Origin: Pseudoalteromonas fuliginea
Lineage (GTDB): Bacteria > Pseudomonadota > Gammaproteobacteria > Enterobacterales > Alteromonadaceae
DNA length: 64,000 nt
NCBI RefSeq assembly: GCF_000690055.1
Contig: NZ_JJNZ01000020.1
Span: forward strand, 83,897 to 147,896
Direction of reading: 5' to 3'
The notes beneath the pieces were generated by a model. It saw only the letters and a program-made list of their open reading frames with translations, did not search any database and had not been told where the DNA came from. The number at the start of each line of letters is the position of its first letter. Positions within the stretch are counted from its first letter, which is position 1. Shown here in pieces: positions 47,901 to 54,828 of this stretch. Both the position numbers and the translations under genes were made by a program.

Positions 47901-48186
47901 ATGGGTGCAAGTTCAGGGAGCTCTTACTCAACTAGACTCGGTAACTACAAATACGCTTAACTTTACAGCACCAGACGTAGCTCAAGATACTACTTTGGTG
48001 TTTAAACTTATTGTTTCTGATGGTGAAGATCAAGCTGAACAGCTGGTGGAAGTTAATGTAAAAGCTATCATTACTCCAGCAAAAGCTAATTCAGATAGCG
48101 GTAGTGGTGGCGGTTCATTAGCGATGCTACTTATCTTGCTAGGTATGTTTATAGCTTATAAAAAATCATACTATTTCAATAAGTAG
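41908..48186 (+). CDS. Giant secreted M4 metalloprotease with calcium repeats and GlyGly-CTERM
   Basis: This 2,092-residue protein is predicted to be exported (signal peptide about 1-23). A propeptide (about 30-195) precedes a thermolysin-type M4 catalytic domain (about 205-500) with HEVSH (H340, E341, H344) and third zinc ligand E364 in GGINE. Calcium-binding repeats of the D-D-DG type (e.g. DLDNDGLTNLEEY) then alternate with three ~130-residue beta-sandwich modules (about 630-770, 870-1015, 1115-1255). An HYR-like domain (about 1330-1410), beta-rich regions and two PKD-like domains follow. The tail SGSGGGSLAMLLILLGMFIAYKK is a GlyGly-CTERM signal, which rhombosortase cleaves after type II secretion. 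Confidence 0.9.
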   Translation: MYKGLTAGITALCVFNSMVAHSAVVERITPVNKVELTALLNNSSTSNSKNINPVYFSEISKNNSMLSKGINGSKKSKKMQQYYAGVPIWGQQISVQNKTNHISGFFAKNISDEQLKKTKNNQFKPEDAAKAILAKSKLNIASRFDITSNDRYIYINNGKARYVRLIELFVNDQSLESLPAALIDESDYSLIKVWNNIQQAQASGPGGNTKTGQYEYGTDFPALEVTQNGTTCFLENDKVKTVTMESGQEPVDAFSFLCDRNTHKEINGAYSPLNDAHAFGTAVFDMYEQWYNTAPLTFKLLMRVHQDNGWENATWNGYAMTFGDGADRFHPLVSLDIVSHEVSHGFTNQNSDLMYFDQSGGINESFSDMAGETAEFFVRGETDWLSGADITKQATALRYFETPSNDGVSIDHANDFYYGMDVHFSSGVFNRAFFLLATSEGWDPKKAFEIMLKANQNYWISSSDYIDAACGAINTAIDLRYNAGDVVNAFNAVGVICNNIQFIDSDLDGMDDNWERVYNLDPSSAGDADLDLDNDGLTNLEEYNANTLPNNEDSDGDTLTDFAELNEHNTNPISSDSDLDTMPDNWELTYQLNPLDGSDSQLDLDGDGISNLIEYLAGSDPSDASSTPDVPSTTTINFDDGLVPENFISSVPSTPWLVVQDVETNSFVLTNNDIGDSQQTSVEYSVLIDSDKFLNFNYNINSEENFDFFTVYINDELVLNKSGVSLQWETFTHAISAGLNKLTFVYSKDMSVSTDSDAVFIDNIYIGDEFSDIDADGIADYWELQHGLNINDSSDALLDNDEDGLSNLQEFENQGLPNNADTDGDKMPDGWEFYNGLSLTDPSDATSDHDGDGFSNLIEFISGTNPQDISSFPLHLDITDSFEGSELPSWLVDNEQSNSPWYIDTTFATDGAQSIRSGVLSDNEISQFDVTGLFKSGYLLFDFKIESESCCDNLHVYVNEQRIFASDSSLKEGPLLLEIEEGVQNISFKYSKDGSASYGQDTVWIDNFVYLPLDDMRDSDGDLLPDVWEVKYALDRLDSTDAQLDLDNDGLSALQEYELGTNPNLGDTDNDELSDGYEVDNGLLPLDSTDALLDTDNDGYSNYQEFYAQSRADSSQSIPSTFSNLSESFEGNSLPSYLTPLANSQKEWSAYQNWFTDGAQSISIIDVKQGEQVGFALAGVFEQGYLNLDYSYSYSGVFVVIVNGNKLDLFTNESRLLIPINAGFNIIKVSFIPNHDIQFALAVDQLQWISEVDPTLDTDNDGIPDYWEFEHGLNVLDSYDASNDNDYDGLTNLIEFELNTNPQSNDTDSDGVIDNEDSAPTDPTQGENQAPTFTDLSAVTIEAEREYTYLLDLYRPDVVDNGYFTPEVYISNGSRFDVGEHQVTWIARDRAGNETQAVQTVFIVDTVAPIFEANSTLHFYGNTIDGIKNELLNGYVIRENVSGLSSVTIDNDFVFRTGLVNVAVTAEDGAGNKASGVVNVQIYPEIAIQPFTLSDSIHKIVVKLYISGESPTGYARFQLRAGNNYKSFSIDESGSIEVELDPSFIGNSTLLELEPNYSVFVTDKAQSKILFHDELIEPYISLLYKQNNKVVTSIERSNSPTSVVVKLMGTTPEYAQLNENTGSDLDFYRLSDTSWEMTFDSKSISSDVFELSFSATINDDVVATTTQTIPVIDEVVFNDPLIDTDGDGIPDIEEGMSDADRDGIPDYLDNSSIMNIGILESGKVLHSVNEFNSIRVGTIARLSNSDVIHSLTIDEQQLENHLSDLDIFEPHFQAKSDLVNLNVELANEADYVEIALPQLDNALLSSDLQVRLLSISGWKTVPKLTGNVYQEICSQCTAFEVLDGGEFDLDGQKNGFVELVAKLAQESLNQAPVLALELPDQMNELETFNLDASNTIDPDGDIISYSWSVANEAVTINTPELDIATLTVGELTQSVDSVITLIIDDGYEEFTYTHNVKFLHINQLPEITLASTYSVNEGDNVVIIAEATDKESSDLSYSWVQVQGALTQLDSVTTNTLNFTAPDVAQDTTLVFKLIVSDGEDQAEQLVEVNVKAIITPAKANSDSGSGGGSLAMLLILLGMFIAYKKSYYFNK

Positions 48187-48214
48187 CACACAGGCATTAG
48201 CATTGAAAATACGG

Positions 48215-48248
48215 AGTCGATCATAGCAGCTGTTATGATCGACTTTTT
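48215..48248 (+). terminator. Terminator after the protease gene
   Basis: AGTCGATCATA and TATGATCGACT form a perfect 11-bp stem with an 8-base loop, then TTTT. Confidence 0.85.
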
Positions 48249-48644
48249 AGCAGTATGTTTAATTTTTAGGCTGAGTAGAATACATGTAGTGTGGTTATTT
48301 CCATAAATAGGAGATCATGACGCATAAATATCAAATATGTGCAGCCCTTTCTAAGCAGTATTGATTAACAGAAGTTTTAAATTGTAATTAAATTGTAATT
48401 AAATTGTTCGTAAATTGAACTAATTATAATTCGGAAAAGTCAAAATGCTCCTAAAATCCAAATCAATCAGTCTATTAGATCTTTTTAGAGCTCAGTTTTG
48501 TATCAATTTTTTTAGCTTGGTTAAAGCTACGCCAAGTTCATAATACATGCGACATTAGATTAGGGTAAAGAGTTGTTTTACTATACTTGATTAAAACACT
48601 CGGGTATTAGATAATCACGCCATTACGATATTGAGGGTTTTAAA
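48249..48644 (+). promoter_or_regulatory. erpA upstream region with phased 11-bp repeats
   Basis: No gene is seen here. At 48379-48422 four consecutive 11-base units each begin AAATTG: two identical (AAATTGTAATT), then AAATTGTTCGT and AAATTGAACTA. An 11-base period is about one helical turn, so the tract may be bent DNA or a multi-site operator. It lies about 220 bases before erpA. I saw no convincing IscR-type site. Confidence 0.45.
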
Positions 48645-48983
48645 ATGTCAGAAGAATTACCAATTAAGTTCAGCGATGCAGCAGCTGTTCGCGTTAAACA
48701 GTTAATCGACGAAGAAGAAAATCCAGAGCTAAAACTGCGTGTTTATGTCACAGGCGGTGGTTGTTCAGGTTTTCAATATGGTTTTACTTTTGATGAAAAA
48801 GCAAACCCCGGCGATTTAGAAATAGTAAAAAATGGTGTAACCCTAGTTGTTGATCCTATGAGTATTCAATATTTGGTTGATGGTGAGGTTGATTACACTG
48901 AAGGATTAGAAGGCGCACGCTTTTTTGTATCTAATCCAAATGCAACAACAACCTGTGGTTGTGGTGCAAGCTTTAGCGTTTAA
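48645..48983 (+). CDS. erpA: Iron-sulfur cluster insertion protein ErpA
   Basis: ErpA is an A-type carrier that delivers [4Fe-4S] clusters to apo-proteins, including isoprenoid-pathway enzymes. The 112-residue protein has the three cluster-binding cysteines C40 ([11 protein letters not shown]), C104 and C106 (TTCGCGASF). The start is ATG 48645, preceded by GAGGG. It ends with a terminator and is apparently monocistronic. The sequence is typical for the family, with nothing unusual in the coding region. Confidence 0.95.
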   Translation: MSEELPIKFSDAAAVRVKQLIDEEENPELKLRVYVTGGGCSGFQYGFTFDEKANPGDLEIVKNGVTLVVDPMSIQYLVDGEVDYTEGLEGARFFVSNPNATTTCGCGASFSV

Positions 48984-49004
48984 CAGCCAAACGCTAAATA
49001 GATT

Positions 49005-49027
49005 AAAGCCGCTTTTGCGGCTTTTTT
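49005..49027. terminator. Terminator after erpA
   Basis: AAAGCCGC, loop TTTT, GCGGCTTT and further T form an 8-bp stem with flanking T run. It faces the convergent small membrane-protein gene. Confidence 0.88.
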
Positions 49028-49032
49028 AATGC

Positions 49033-49221
49033 CTATAAATCAGTTGGTGCGTATTCGGTTATTTGCATAATAAATATAAAAAAGCCGAGCACAAACGCAG
49101 AAAAAGCTAAAATATACATAAAGCCTTTTTTACCTTGTTTAATTGGAACCCCGTTATTGCGCAAAAAAAGATACCAACCTAAGCACAGTAAAATTGGCAA
49201 TAAAAATAGTATCCTGAACAT
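49033..49221 (-). CDS. Small two-helix membrane protein, hypothetical
   Basis: This 62-residue protein has two hydrophobic helices (about 2-20 and 33-54) joined by a basic linker (RNNGVPIKQGKKG), so both ends probably face the same side of the membrane. A ribosome-binding site (AAGG) lies before ATG 49221. I do not recognise a family. It is convergent with erpA and stands alone; no function can be proposed. Confidence 0.6.
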   Translation of the reverse strand: MFRILFLLPILLCLGWYLFLRNNGVPIKQGKKGFMYILAFSAFVLGFFIFIMQITEYAPTDL

Positions 49222-49633
49222 GACTCAACCTTTTTAAAATTAATAAGACTCAATAATAAACATGTCGCATTAAAATGAAACAAAATCATAAAAAATTCAA
49301 TTTTTGATGAAAATGGATGGATATTCAGTGTTTATAAACATTCGCTCAAGTTAATTTTGTACCGAACAACGCAATTAATCATTCAACCAAAGTATTAATA
49401 GTATATAATGTATCCAAGAATGAGACGGGCAAAATTTCATTCTCAATAAAAACAAACTTATACCACATTTTTAGCGTAGCTTTTAGCTAAGTGGGTAGAA
49501 GTAAGTGGCAACAGTGCTTAACTGCAACACCTTGCTATTGAAGTGAAATTAAGTAGCGCTGCTTACTTACCTACAGCTATTGATAGGCTACTGCTTTAAT
49601 GGGTATGTCAAATCATCGAGTAGGAGATGTAAA
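49222..49633 (+). promoter_or_regulatory. Long structured leader of the XRE gene
   Basis: These 412 bases hold no gene. TATAAT at 49404-49409 is a possible -10 box with a poor -35. Between it and the ribosome-binding site (TAGGAG, 49621) the RNA could fold into several hairpins: TTAGC/GCTAA at 49471-49490, a long-range 11-bp stem (GTAGAAGTAAG at 49495 with CTTACTT-AC-CTAC ending at 49574) and a bulged AGCTAT/ATAGGCT hairpin after 49575. This may be a regulatory leader or a separate small RNA. Confidence 0.4.
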
Positions 49634-49873
49634 ATGATGGGCAAAACCGTTTCTTCAGAAGAAAACGCAAAGCTAACAAAGTGGCTTAAGAGTAAGCGCC
49701 ATGAAAAAGGGCATACAATGCGCAGCCTTGCACAAGTGCTAGGTACACCTCATTCGTTTATCGGTAAAATTGAAAATCAAGAGCGCCGTTTAGATGTTAT
49801 TGAATTTGTTCGCTATTGTACTGCACTAGACGTTGATCCACATGAAGCATTAAATTTGCTGAAAGTAGATTAA
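49634..49873 (+). CDS. Small XRE-family helix-turn-helix protein
   Basis: This 79-residue protein is almost entirely one Cro/C1-type DNA-binding domain: MRSLAQVLGTPHSFIGKIENQERRLD is the helix-turn-helix with following helix. ATG 49634 is chosen because TAGGAG lies just upstream; an earlier in-frame start at 49580 would lie inside the leader and lacks a ribosome-binding site. There is no adjacent toxin or phage gene, so an antitoxin role is not supported. It is convergent with ampG. Its targets are unknown. Confidence 0.8.
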   Translation: MMGKTVSSEENAKLTKWLKSKRHEKGHTMRSLAQVLGTPHSFIGKIENQERRLDVIEFVRYCTALDVDPHEALNLLKVD

Positions 49874-49927
49874 TTATGTGATTGTTTAGTTCATTTATGA
49901 GTTATATAAATGTTCTAGGCAGTAAAT

Positions 49928-49945
49928 TAATGCAGGGATGCATTA
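49928..49945. terminator. Weak hairpin between XRE gene and ampG
   Basis: TAATGCA and TGCATTA form a 7-bp stem with loop GGGA in the 78-base gap between convergent genes. The T runs beside it are short, so termination strength is uncertain. Confidence 0.4.
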
Positions 49946-49951
49946 TATTTC

Positions 49952-51331
49952 TTAATTTTTTTGATGATAATTTCGCTCAAGTTCATACAGCTTGTGCCTA
50001 ATTAAGTACAAGAATAGTAACGATGGTAAAACCATTAACGCTGTAAGAATAAAAAATAGCGACCAATTACCTGCCAACCAATCATCTATTACTACACCAC
50101 TATAACTTGAAAGCAACGTTCTTCCTAAGTTCCCTAATGATGCTAGCAACGCATAGTGAGTTGCGCTAAATGCCCTATCACAAAGCATTGATATAAACGC
50201 GACCATTGCCACTAACGACCACGCTTGTGTAAATCCATCAATAACAATAGCAAAGGCATACAGCCTTAAGTCAGGTCCAACTAAAGCAATCCATGAAAAT
50301 GCTAAGTTTGATGCTGCCATTGCAATACCACTTATAAATAAACCTTTAACAATGCCATATTTTTGATTAAATAAGCTGCCAACAAAGGTAAATATAATGG
50401 TAAGTACGGCAGTGCCTACTTTTGAAAATGTAGCAATATCGCTATTACTAAAACCAATTTCTTTATAAAACACAATAGACATGCGGCCCAAAAACGCTTC
50501 ACCTATCTTAAATAAGAAAATAAATGCAAGTAACGCAAGTGCAGTTTTAACGCCGTTTTTAGTGAAAAAGGCTCTAAAGGGATCAATAACGGTTACCGCG
50601 AGCCACGCAACTGTTTTTGTAAGTGGGGTTTGTTTTGTTGATGAAAGTTTTTCAAGGTATACACGCTCAAGCTCAGCATGCACGGCTTCTCTGTTTGACT
50701 TAGGCTCTTTTGCGAACAAAGCTCCACCCATTAACAGCAAAATTATAGCGGCTAAAAAATAATATATTTGGGGCCAGTCAAGCGAGGGGATATCAGCCAT
50801 ATAAAATGGAATAGCACCTAAAAGCGCATAACCTGTCCACCAACCAGATGTTGCCATTGCGGCGGCTGCCGTAGCTTTATGAGATTCGTTTTCACTGAGA
50901 GTGTCAATTCTAAATGCGTCAATTGCAATATCTTGCGTAGCAGAAGCAATGGCGATTAATAAGCAAATTACGGCAACAAGCGCTAAGTTAGTTTTTAAAT
51001 CAAGTCCAGCTAATAGTAACGTGCCAATTAAGATAAAGCTTTGGCATAATAGTATCCAGCTACGACGTTGGCCAAGCCATTTATATAAAATAGGGAGCTT
51101 GGTCCGGTCAATGAGTGGCGACCATAAAAAGTTTATACTGTAAGCCCCAAATACAATGCCAAATAGGCCAATCATACTGCGACTTAGGCCTTCATCCTTT
51201 AACCAAGCCGACAGCACTGAGCCAATTAAAACCCAAGGAAAACCACTGCTCATACCAAATATAAAAATATTGATTAAGCGTTTGTCTTTAAAGTAAGAAA
51301 AATATTCGCTAATAGAGAGAGTTTTGCTCAT
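49952..51331 (-). CDS. ampG: AmpG-family muropeptide permease (MFS)
   Basis: AmpG imports anhydro-muropeptides released from the cell wall for recycling. This 459-residue protein has about 12-14 membrane helices and the family motifs GMSSGFPWVLIGSVLSAWL (about 26-44) and ATQDIAIDAFRID (about 141-153). Downstream of bolA and yajG in E. coli lies ampG; here yajG, a cyclophilin gene and ampG form one leftward run and bolA is nearby, which supports the name. It starts 46 bases after the cyclophilin gene. Confidence 0.88.
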   Translation of the reverse strand: MSKTLSISEYFSYFKDKRLINIFIFGMSSGFPWVLIGSVLSAWLKDEGLSRSMIGLFGIVFGAYSINFLWSPLIDRTKLPILYKWLGQRRSWILLCQSFILIGTLLLAGLDLKTNLALVAVICLLIAIASATQDIAIDAFRIDTLSENESHKATAAAAMATSGWWTGYALLGAIPFYMADIPSLDWPQIYYFLAAIILLLMGGALFAKEPKSNREAVHAELERVYLEKLSSTKQTPLTKTVAWLAVTVIDPFRAFFTKNGVKTALALLAFIFLFKIGEAFLGRMSIVFYKEIGFSNSDIATFSKVGTAVLTIIFTFVGSLFNQKYGIVKGLFISGIAMAASNLAFSWIALVGPDLRLYAFAIVIDGFTQAWSLVAMVAFISMLCDRAFSATHYALLASLGNLGRTLLSSYSGVVIDDWLAGNWSLFFILTALMVLPSLLFLYLIRHKLYELERNYHQKN

Positions 51332-51377
51332 AGGGCCTTCATTGGCGATTGGGTGTAGTTAAACTACAGCTCATTAA

Positions 51378-51998
51378 TTATAATGGTACTTGCTCAAGGA
51401 CTTTTATATTTAAGATAACAACAGGTACTTTTGGCACGAAATCGTAACCAATTTTTTCGTTAAAGCCTGTTTCGACAACCATTATTTTATCAAGTGTGTC
51501 GTAGCCATCCATTACATTACCAAATACGGCAAATCCCCAGTCTTTATCTGGATTTAAATGGTCGTTATTGTCCATATTAAAAAAGAACTGACGAGTACCA
51601 GAATGCGGCTCTCTGTCCTGATATGCCATGGCTATACTGTACATGTCATTTTTTAAGCCATTACCACTTTCGTTAAAAATAGGATCGTTTTCATGTAAAC
51701 CATCGTAGTCTTTGTCGTACCCGCCACCTTGAATAACAAAATCGCGATCATTTTCTACATCACGCTCAATACGGTGGAAAACACTCCCCTGGTAACTTTT
51801 ATCTGACACGTACGTTAAAAAGTTATTGACTGTAATAGGGGCTCTTGAGCGATCAAGCTCGACTACGATACTGCCCATTGAGGTTACGATTTCGACGCGC
51901 GGAAAAATATTATCTTTTTGCACAAAGCGGCCTTCTTGGGCTGCTAAGCTACTTGCGCTAAAAAATAGGCCGAAACAGATTAAAAAAAGTCGTTTCAT
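51378..51998 (-). CDS. Periplasmic peptidyl-prolyl isomerase, cyclophilin type
   Basis: This 206-residue exported protein (signal peptide about 1-19, ending SSLAA) has the cyclophilin fold. Motifs include ITVNNFLTYVSDKSYQGSVFHRI (about 56-78), FVIQGGGY and GTRQFFFNM with the active-site arginine of HRI. Such enzymes catalyse cis-trans isomerisation of proline bonds in envelope proteins. It begins 2 bases after the yajG stop and is followed by ampG, so it belongs to one leftward operon with rlmG and yajG. Confidence 0.92.
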   Translation of the reverse strand: MKRLFLICFGLFFSASSLAAQEGRFVQKDNIFPRVEIVTSMGSIVVELDRSRAPITVNNFLTYVSDKSYQGSVFHRIERDVENDRDFVIQGGGYDKDYDGLHENDPIFNESGNGLKNDMYSIAMAYQDREPHSGTRQFFFNMDNNDHLNPDKDWGFAVFGNVMDGYDTLDKIMVVETGFNEKIGYDFVPKVPVVILNIKVLEQVPL

Positions 51999-52000
51999 GT

Positions 52001-52555
52001 TTAACCTTCTAAAAATTCTATTAATTCAGGATCTGATACAATGCGGGTAATAATTTGCTCAGTCAACTTATTGAGCTGGCCTTCTACTTTTGCTCGCTCA
52101 TGACTAAATGGGCCTTCTAAATTAGCACTACCTCGGTACACCTTACTAAAATTGCTTGAAGCGCGAATAACACGAACACCAAGCTCTATCTGAGCTTCAC
52201 TGGTGTGGCTTACTAGTTTTTCTGTTACCACAGCTTGCAGTGCATGAATATCTACTTCAAAACGCACAGTCGCTAGGTTTGAAATACTTGCTCCGTTTCG
52301 ACTCAGCGCGCTATCTAAAACGCTTTTAACTGACTCTGTAATACCTTGACTTGCAAACGTTTTAGTTTTATCAGATTCAATCAGCTTAAGCGTTGCAGTG
52401 TCACCACGTAAATCAATCACGCTGGTACTTAAACTGCTGTTAATTGTACTAATCTGGCCATTTTTATAAACCGGGTTAAGGATCACTTGATTAGGCTGAC
52501 TAGTACAGCCAGCTAGTACAAGTAACGCACATAGGCTAAAAGTAATTTTAATCAT
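52001..52555 (-). CDS. yajG: YajG-family lipoprotein
   Basis: YajG is an outer-membrane lipoprotein of unknown function. ATG 52555 is preferred over an upstream start at 52582 because AGGA lies just before it and because it gives a short signal peptide with lipobox LAGC and lipidated C17. The mature domain (about 165 residues) has the alternating pattern of the family, with VIDLRGDTATLKLIES near the middle. It follows rlmG by 7 bases and precedes the cyclophilin gene by 2 bases. Confidence 0.87.
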   Translation of the reverse strand: MIKITFSLCALLVLAGCTSQPNQVILNPVYKNGQISTINSSLSTSVIDLRGDTATLKLIESDKTKTFASQGITESVKSVLDSALSRNGASISNLATVRFEVDIHALQAVVTEKLVSHTSEAQIELGVRVIRASSNFSKVYRGSANLEGPFSHERAKVEGQLNKLTEQIITRIVSDPELIEFLEG

Positions 52556-52562
52556 TAAATTC

Positions 52563-53696
52563 CTAATAATTTTTAGTGGCACTAAGTACTACAAATTTCT
52601 TGTTGGAGCCAAGTAGTTTACAGTTCCCAAACATACGGTTTAGTTTGTCGTGATAATCTAAATGACGGTTACCAATAATACGTAATTCGCCACCTTGTTT
52701 TAAGGTTTCTTTTGCTTGTTTAAACATTTGCCACGCTATGTGGTCTGTTACAGCTTGCGCTTGATGAAATGGTGGGTTACATAGCACCATATCCACACTG
52801 TCTTGATCAAAGTCGGTCAAGCAATCGTTTTCAATAAATTGGCAATTATCAAACTGCTCAGGCATGTTTTGTTCTACATTTAAACGTGCAGACTCAACCG
52901 CCATGTATGATTCATCAACAAATGTGACAGATGCTTTAGGGCAACGAGCAAGCGCCATAACACCTACAACACCATTACCACAACCTAAATCGATTATGCT
53001 AGTTTCTTTCTTGGTTTCTGGTAAATAGTTGAAAAAGAATCGAGCACCTATATCTAACGAATCACGTGAAAACACATTTGCATGATTTGTTATATTAAAT
53101 TCAGTGCCTTCAAGTGGCCAAGTAATAGGGAAATCAGCTGCTTTATACCCACCTTTTGCAGTGCTTAATATAAGACGTGATTTTTTAACCGCTAAACTTG
53201 TTTTTGTTTCACCAATAAATTGCTCAAACGATTTTATTGTTGAATTATGAATTTCTTTTGTTTTACCGGCTGCAATTACGGGTGTACCAGGTGCAAGTAT
53301 TTCGCTTAATTCACTTAGTTGAAATTGCAAAAAACCTACGTTACGCGGTATTTTTATTAGCACTAAATCTATGTCTTCAGGCAATGCAGACAGGCTATCT
53401 ATTTGGCTAAATTGCGCCGTGGATAGTTTGTTTATTTGTAAGTTATATGCCACTGCTTGATGGCTAATATAAGAATCATTAACTGAACAAACCGTTAATT
53501 GATTAAAACTACAAGCAAGTGCACCAAAGCTATCGTTTAAAATAAGCAGTGAGCGACAATCAGGGTGATGTTCGTTAACATAATTGATAAGGTACTCATC
53601 GGCTGAATCCCACGCTTGTAAACTGCGGTTTTTTTGATCCAAAGGAAAGCGTTCAAGAGTAAAGGTTTTATCGCCTAGCTGGGCTTGCGTCGTCAT
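52563..53696 (-). CDS. rlmG: 23S rRNA (guanine-1835-N2)-methyltransferase RlmG
   Basis: RlmG methylates G1835 of 23S rRNA using S-adenosylmethionine. The 377-residue protein matches the E. coli enzyme (378) in length and in its N-terminal motif LQAWDSADEYLINYV. The SAM-binding loop is DLGCGNG (236-242) and the catalytic motif is NPPF (307-310). The related RsmC differs in its N-terminal domain, so RlmG is the better fit. It is the first gene of the leftward run rlmG-yajG-cyclophilin-ampG and is divergent from the AlkB-like gene, with 41 bases between. Confidence 0.92.
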   Translation of the reverse strand: MTTQAQLGDKTFTLERFPLDQKNRSLQAWDSADEYLINYVNEHHPDCRSLLILNDSFGALACSFNQLTVCSVNDSYISHQAVAYNLQINKLSTAQFSQIDSLSALPEDIDLVLIKIPRNVGFLQFQLSELSEILAPGTPVIAAGKTKEIHNSTIKSFEQFIGETKTSLAVKKSRLILSTAKGGYKAADFPITWPLEGTEFNITNHANVFSRDSLDIGARFFFNYLPETKKETSIIDLGCGNGVVGVMALARCPKASVTFVDESYMAVESARLNVEQNMPEQFDNCQFIENDCLTDFDQDSVDMVLCNPPFHQAQAVTDHIAWQMFKQAKETLKQGGELRIIGNRHLDYHDKLNRMFGNCKLLGSNKKFVVLSATKNY

Positions 53697-53737
53697 AATG
53701 GTATTTGATCAGTAAACTAATGTAGGTAAATTCTAAC

Positions 53738-54346
53738 ATGCAACGGCAAAACGCCAACCCCCAACAGTTACCAAATGGCTTTTCTTATCAAAGTAGGGCA
53801 CTTAGCGCGCAAAAAAGCCTCGATTTATTTTATTATTTACAAAAAAACCTAGTTTGGCAGCAACCCGACGTCACCGTTTATTCTAAAACAGGCCCAATTC
53901 CCCGACTTCAATGCTTTATTAGCGAGCATAATTTCGAATATGGTTATTCGCATAGTAAGTTAATAGTAGAGCCTTGGCCTGATATTTTATTAGCAATGCG
54001 TAAGCGCTTAGAAAAACATTTAAATCAGCCATTAAATTCTTTATTAGTTAATTATTACCGAGATGGTAACGATACTATGGGTTGGCACAGTGATGACGAA
54101 ATAGAGCTGGGCCATCAACCTACTATTGTGTGTGTATCACTTGGAGCAGAGCGTGTTTTAAAGCTTAAACAAAAATCGACAAATAAAGTAACCGATTTAA
54201 AGCTGCAAAGTGGTAGCTGTTTAGTCATGAGTGGCGACAGTCAGCGTGATTATCAACATGCAATCCCAAAGCAAACTACATTGGCTCACCCACGAATTAG
54301 CTTAACGTTTAGATGCATAAAGCAAATCAAGCAAGCTCAATTTTAG
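53738..54346 (+). CDS. AlkB-like 2-oxoglutarate/Fe(II) dioxygenase
   Basis: This 202-residue protein has the AlkB fold, which removes alkyl groups from DNA or RNA bases by oxidation. The Fe(II) ligands are H117 and D119 (GWHSDDE) and H174 (DYQHAIPK). The 2-oxoglutarate-binding arginines are expected in RISLTFR (R186, R192), where the family usually has RxNxTFR. NYYRDGNDTMGWHSD is closer to the ALKBH2/3 group than to E. coli AlkB. It could be DNA repair or another AlkB-type function. It is divergent from rlmG and 64 bases before bolA. Confidence 0.9.
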   Translation: MQRQNANPQQLPNGFSYQSRALSAQKSLDLFYYLQKNLVWQQPDVTVYSKTGPIPRLQCFISEHNFEYGYSHSKLIVEPWPDILLAMRKRLEKHLNQPLNSLLVNYYRDGNDTMGWHSDDEIELGHQPTIVCVSLGAERVLKLKQKSTNKVTDLKLQSGSCLVMSGDSQRDYQHAIPKQTTLAHPRISLTFRCIKQIKQAQF

Positions 54347-54410
54347 TTAGCCAATAGGCTTGGCTACTTGTTATGATAACAACATAACTTAACTACAAAA
54401 ATGGTTTTTT

Positions 54411-54722
54411 ATGTCAATGCAGCAACAAATTCAAGAAAAAATCAGCAGCGCAATTGCCTGTAAGCATTTAAATGTAATTAACGAAAGTCACATGCACAGC
54501 AAAGGCACCGAGTCACATTTTAAAGTTATAGTGGTAAGCGAAGAATTTGCTGGCAAACGCCTATTACAACGCCATCGTCAAATTAATGAAATTTTAAAAG
54601 ATGAGTTAGCAAATCATATTCATGCACTCGCTATCCATACTTATACACCGGATGAGTATACCGAGCAGGGCGGAGAAGCACCTGATTCGCCTAATTGTAT
54701 GGGCGGCTCTAAAATTAGCTAA
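54411..54722 (+). CDS. bolA: BolA-family protein
   Basis: BolA proteins have a class II KH-like fold, partner with monothiol glutaredoxins in iron-sulfur handling and affect cell shape and transcription. The 103 residues include the signature [22 protein letters not shown] (about 25-46) and [12 protein letters not shown]. The length fits BolA rather than the shorter IbaG. In E. coli bolA neighbours yajG and ampG, and here it lies about 1.9 kb from yajG, which supports the name. Confidence 0.9.
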   Translation: MSMQQQIQEKISSAIACKHLNVINESHMHSKGTESHFKVIVVSEEFAGKRLLQRHRQINEILKDELANHIHALAIHTYTPDEYTEQGGEAPDSPNCMGGSKIS

Positions 54723-54828
54723 GTATTTTTTGAAGTATCTGATTAGTGATTAACTGATCAGATCAGTGTTTTTAGTATTAGCCTTTAAACTAGCGCTAAT
54801 TTTTATTGTAAAAGATATAGGATCATCA

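Noticed and set aside
48379..48422. Tandem repeat considered as a CRISPR array
   Set aside because: Units are 11 bases with no spacers and no cas genes are near.
49634..49873. XRE gene considered as an antitoxin or phage repressor
   Set aside because: No toxin-like or phage gene is next to it; neighbours are a lone small membrane gene and ampG.
54766..54828. 21-residue N-terminal extension of FabV
   Set aside because: FabV proteins begin [10 protein letters not shown], and the 397-residue form is the normal length.
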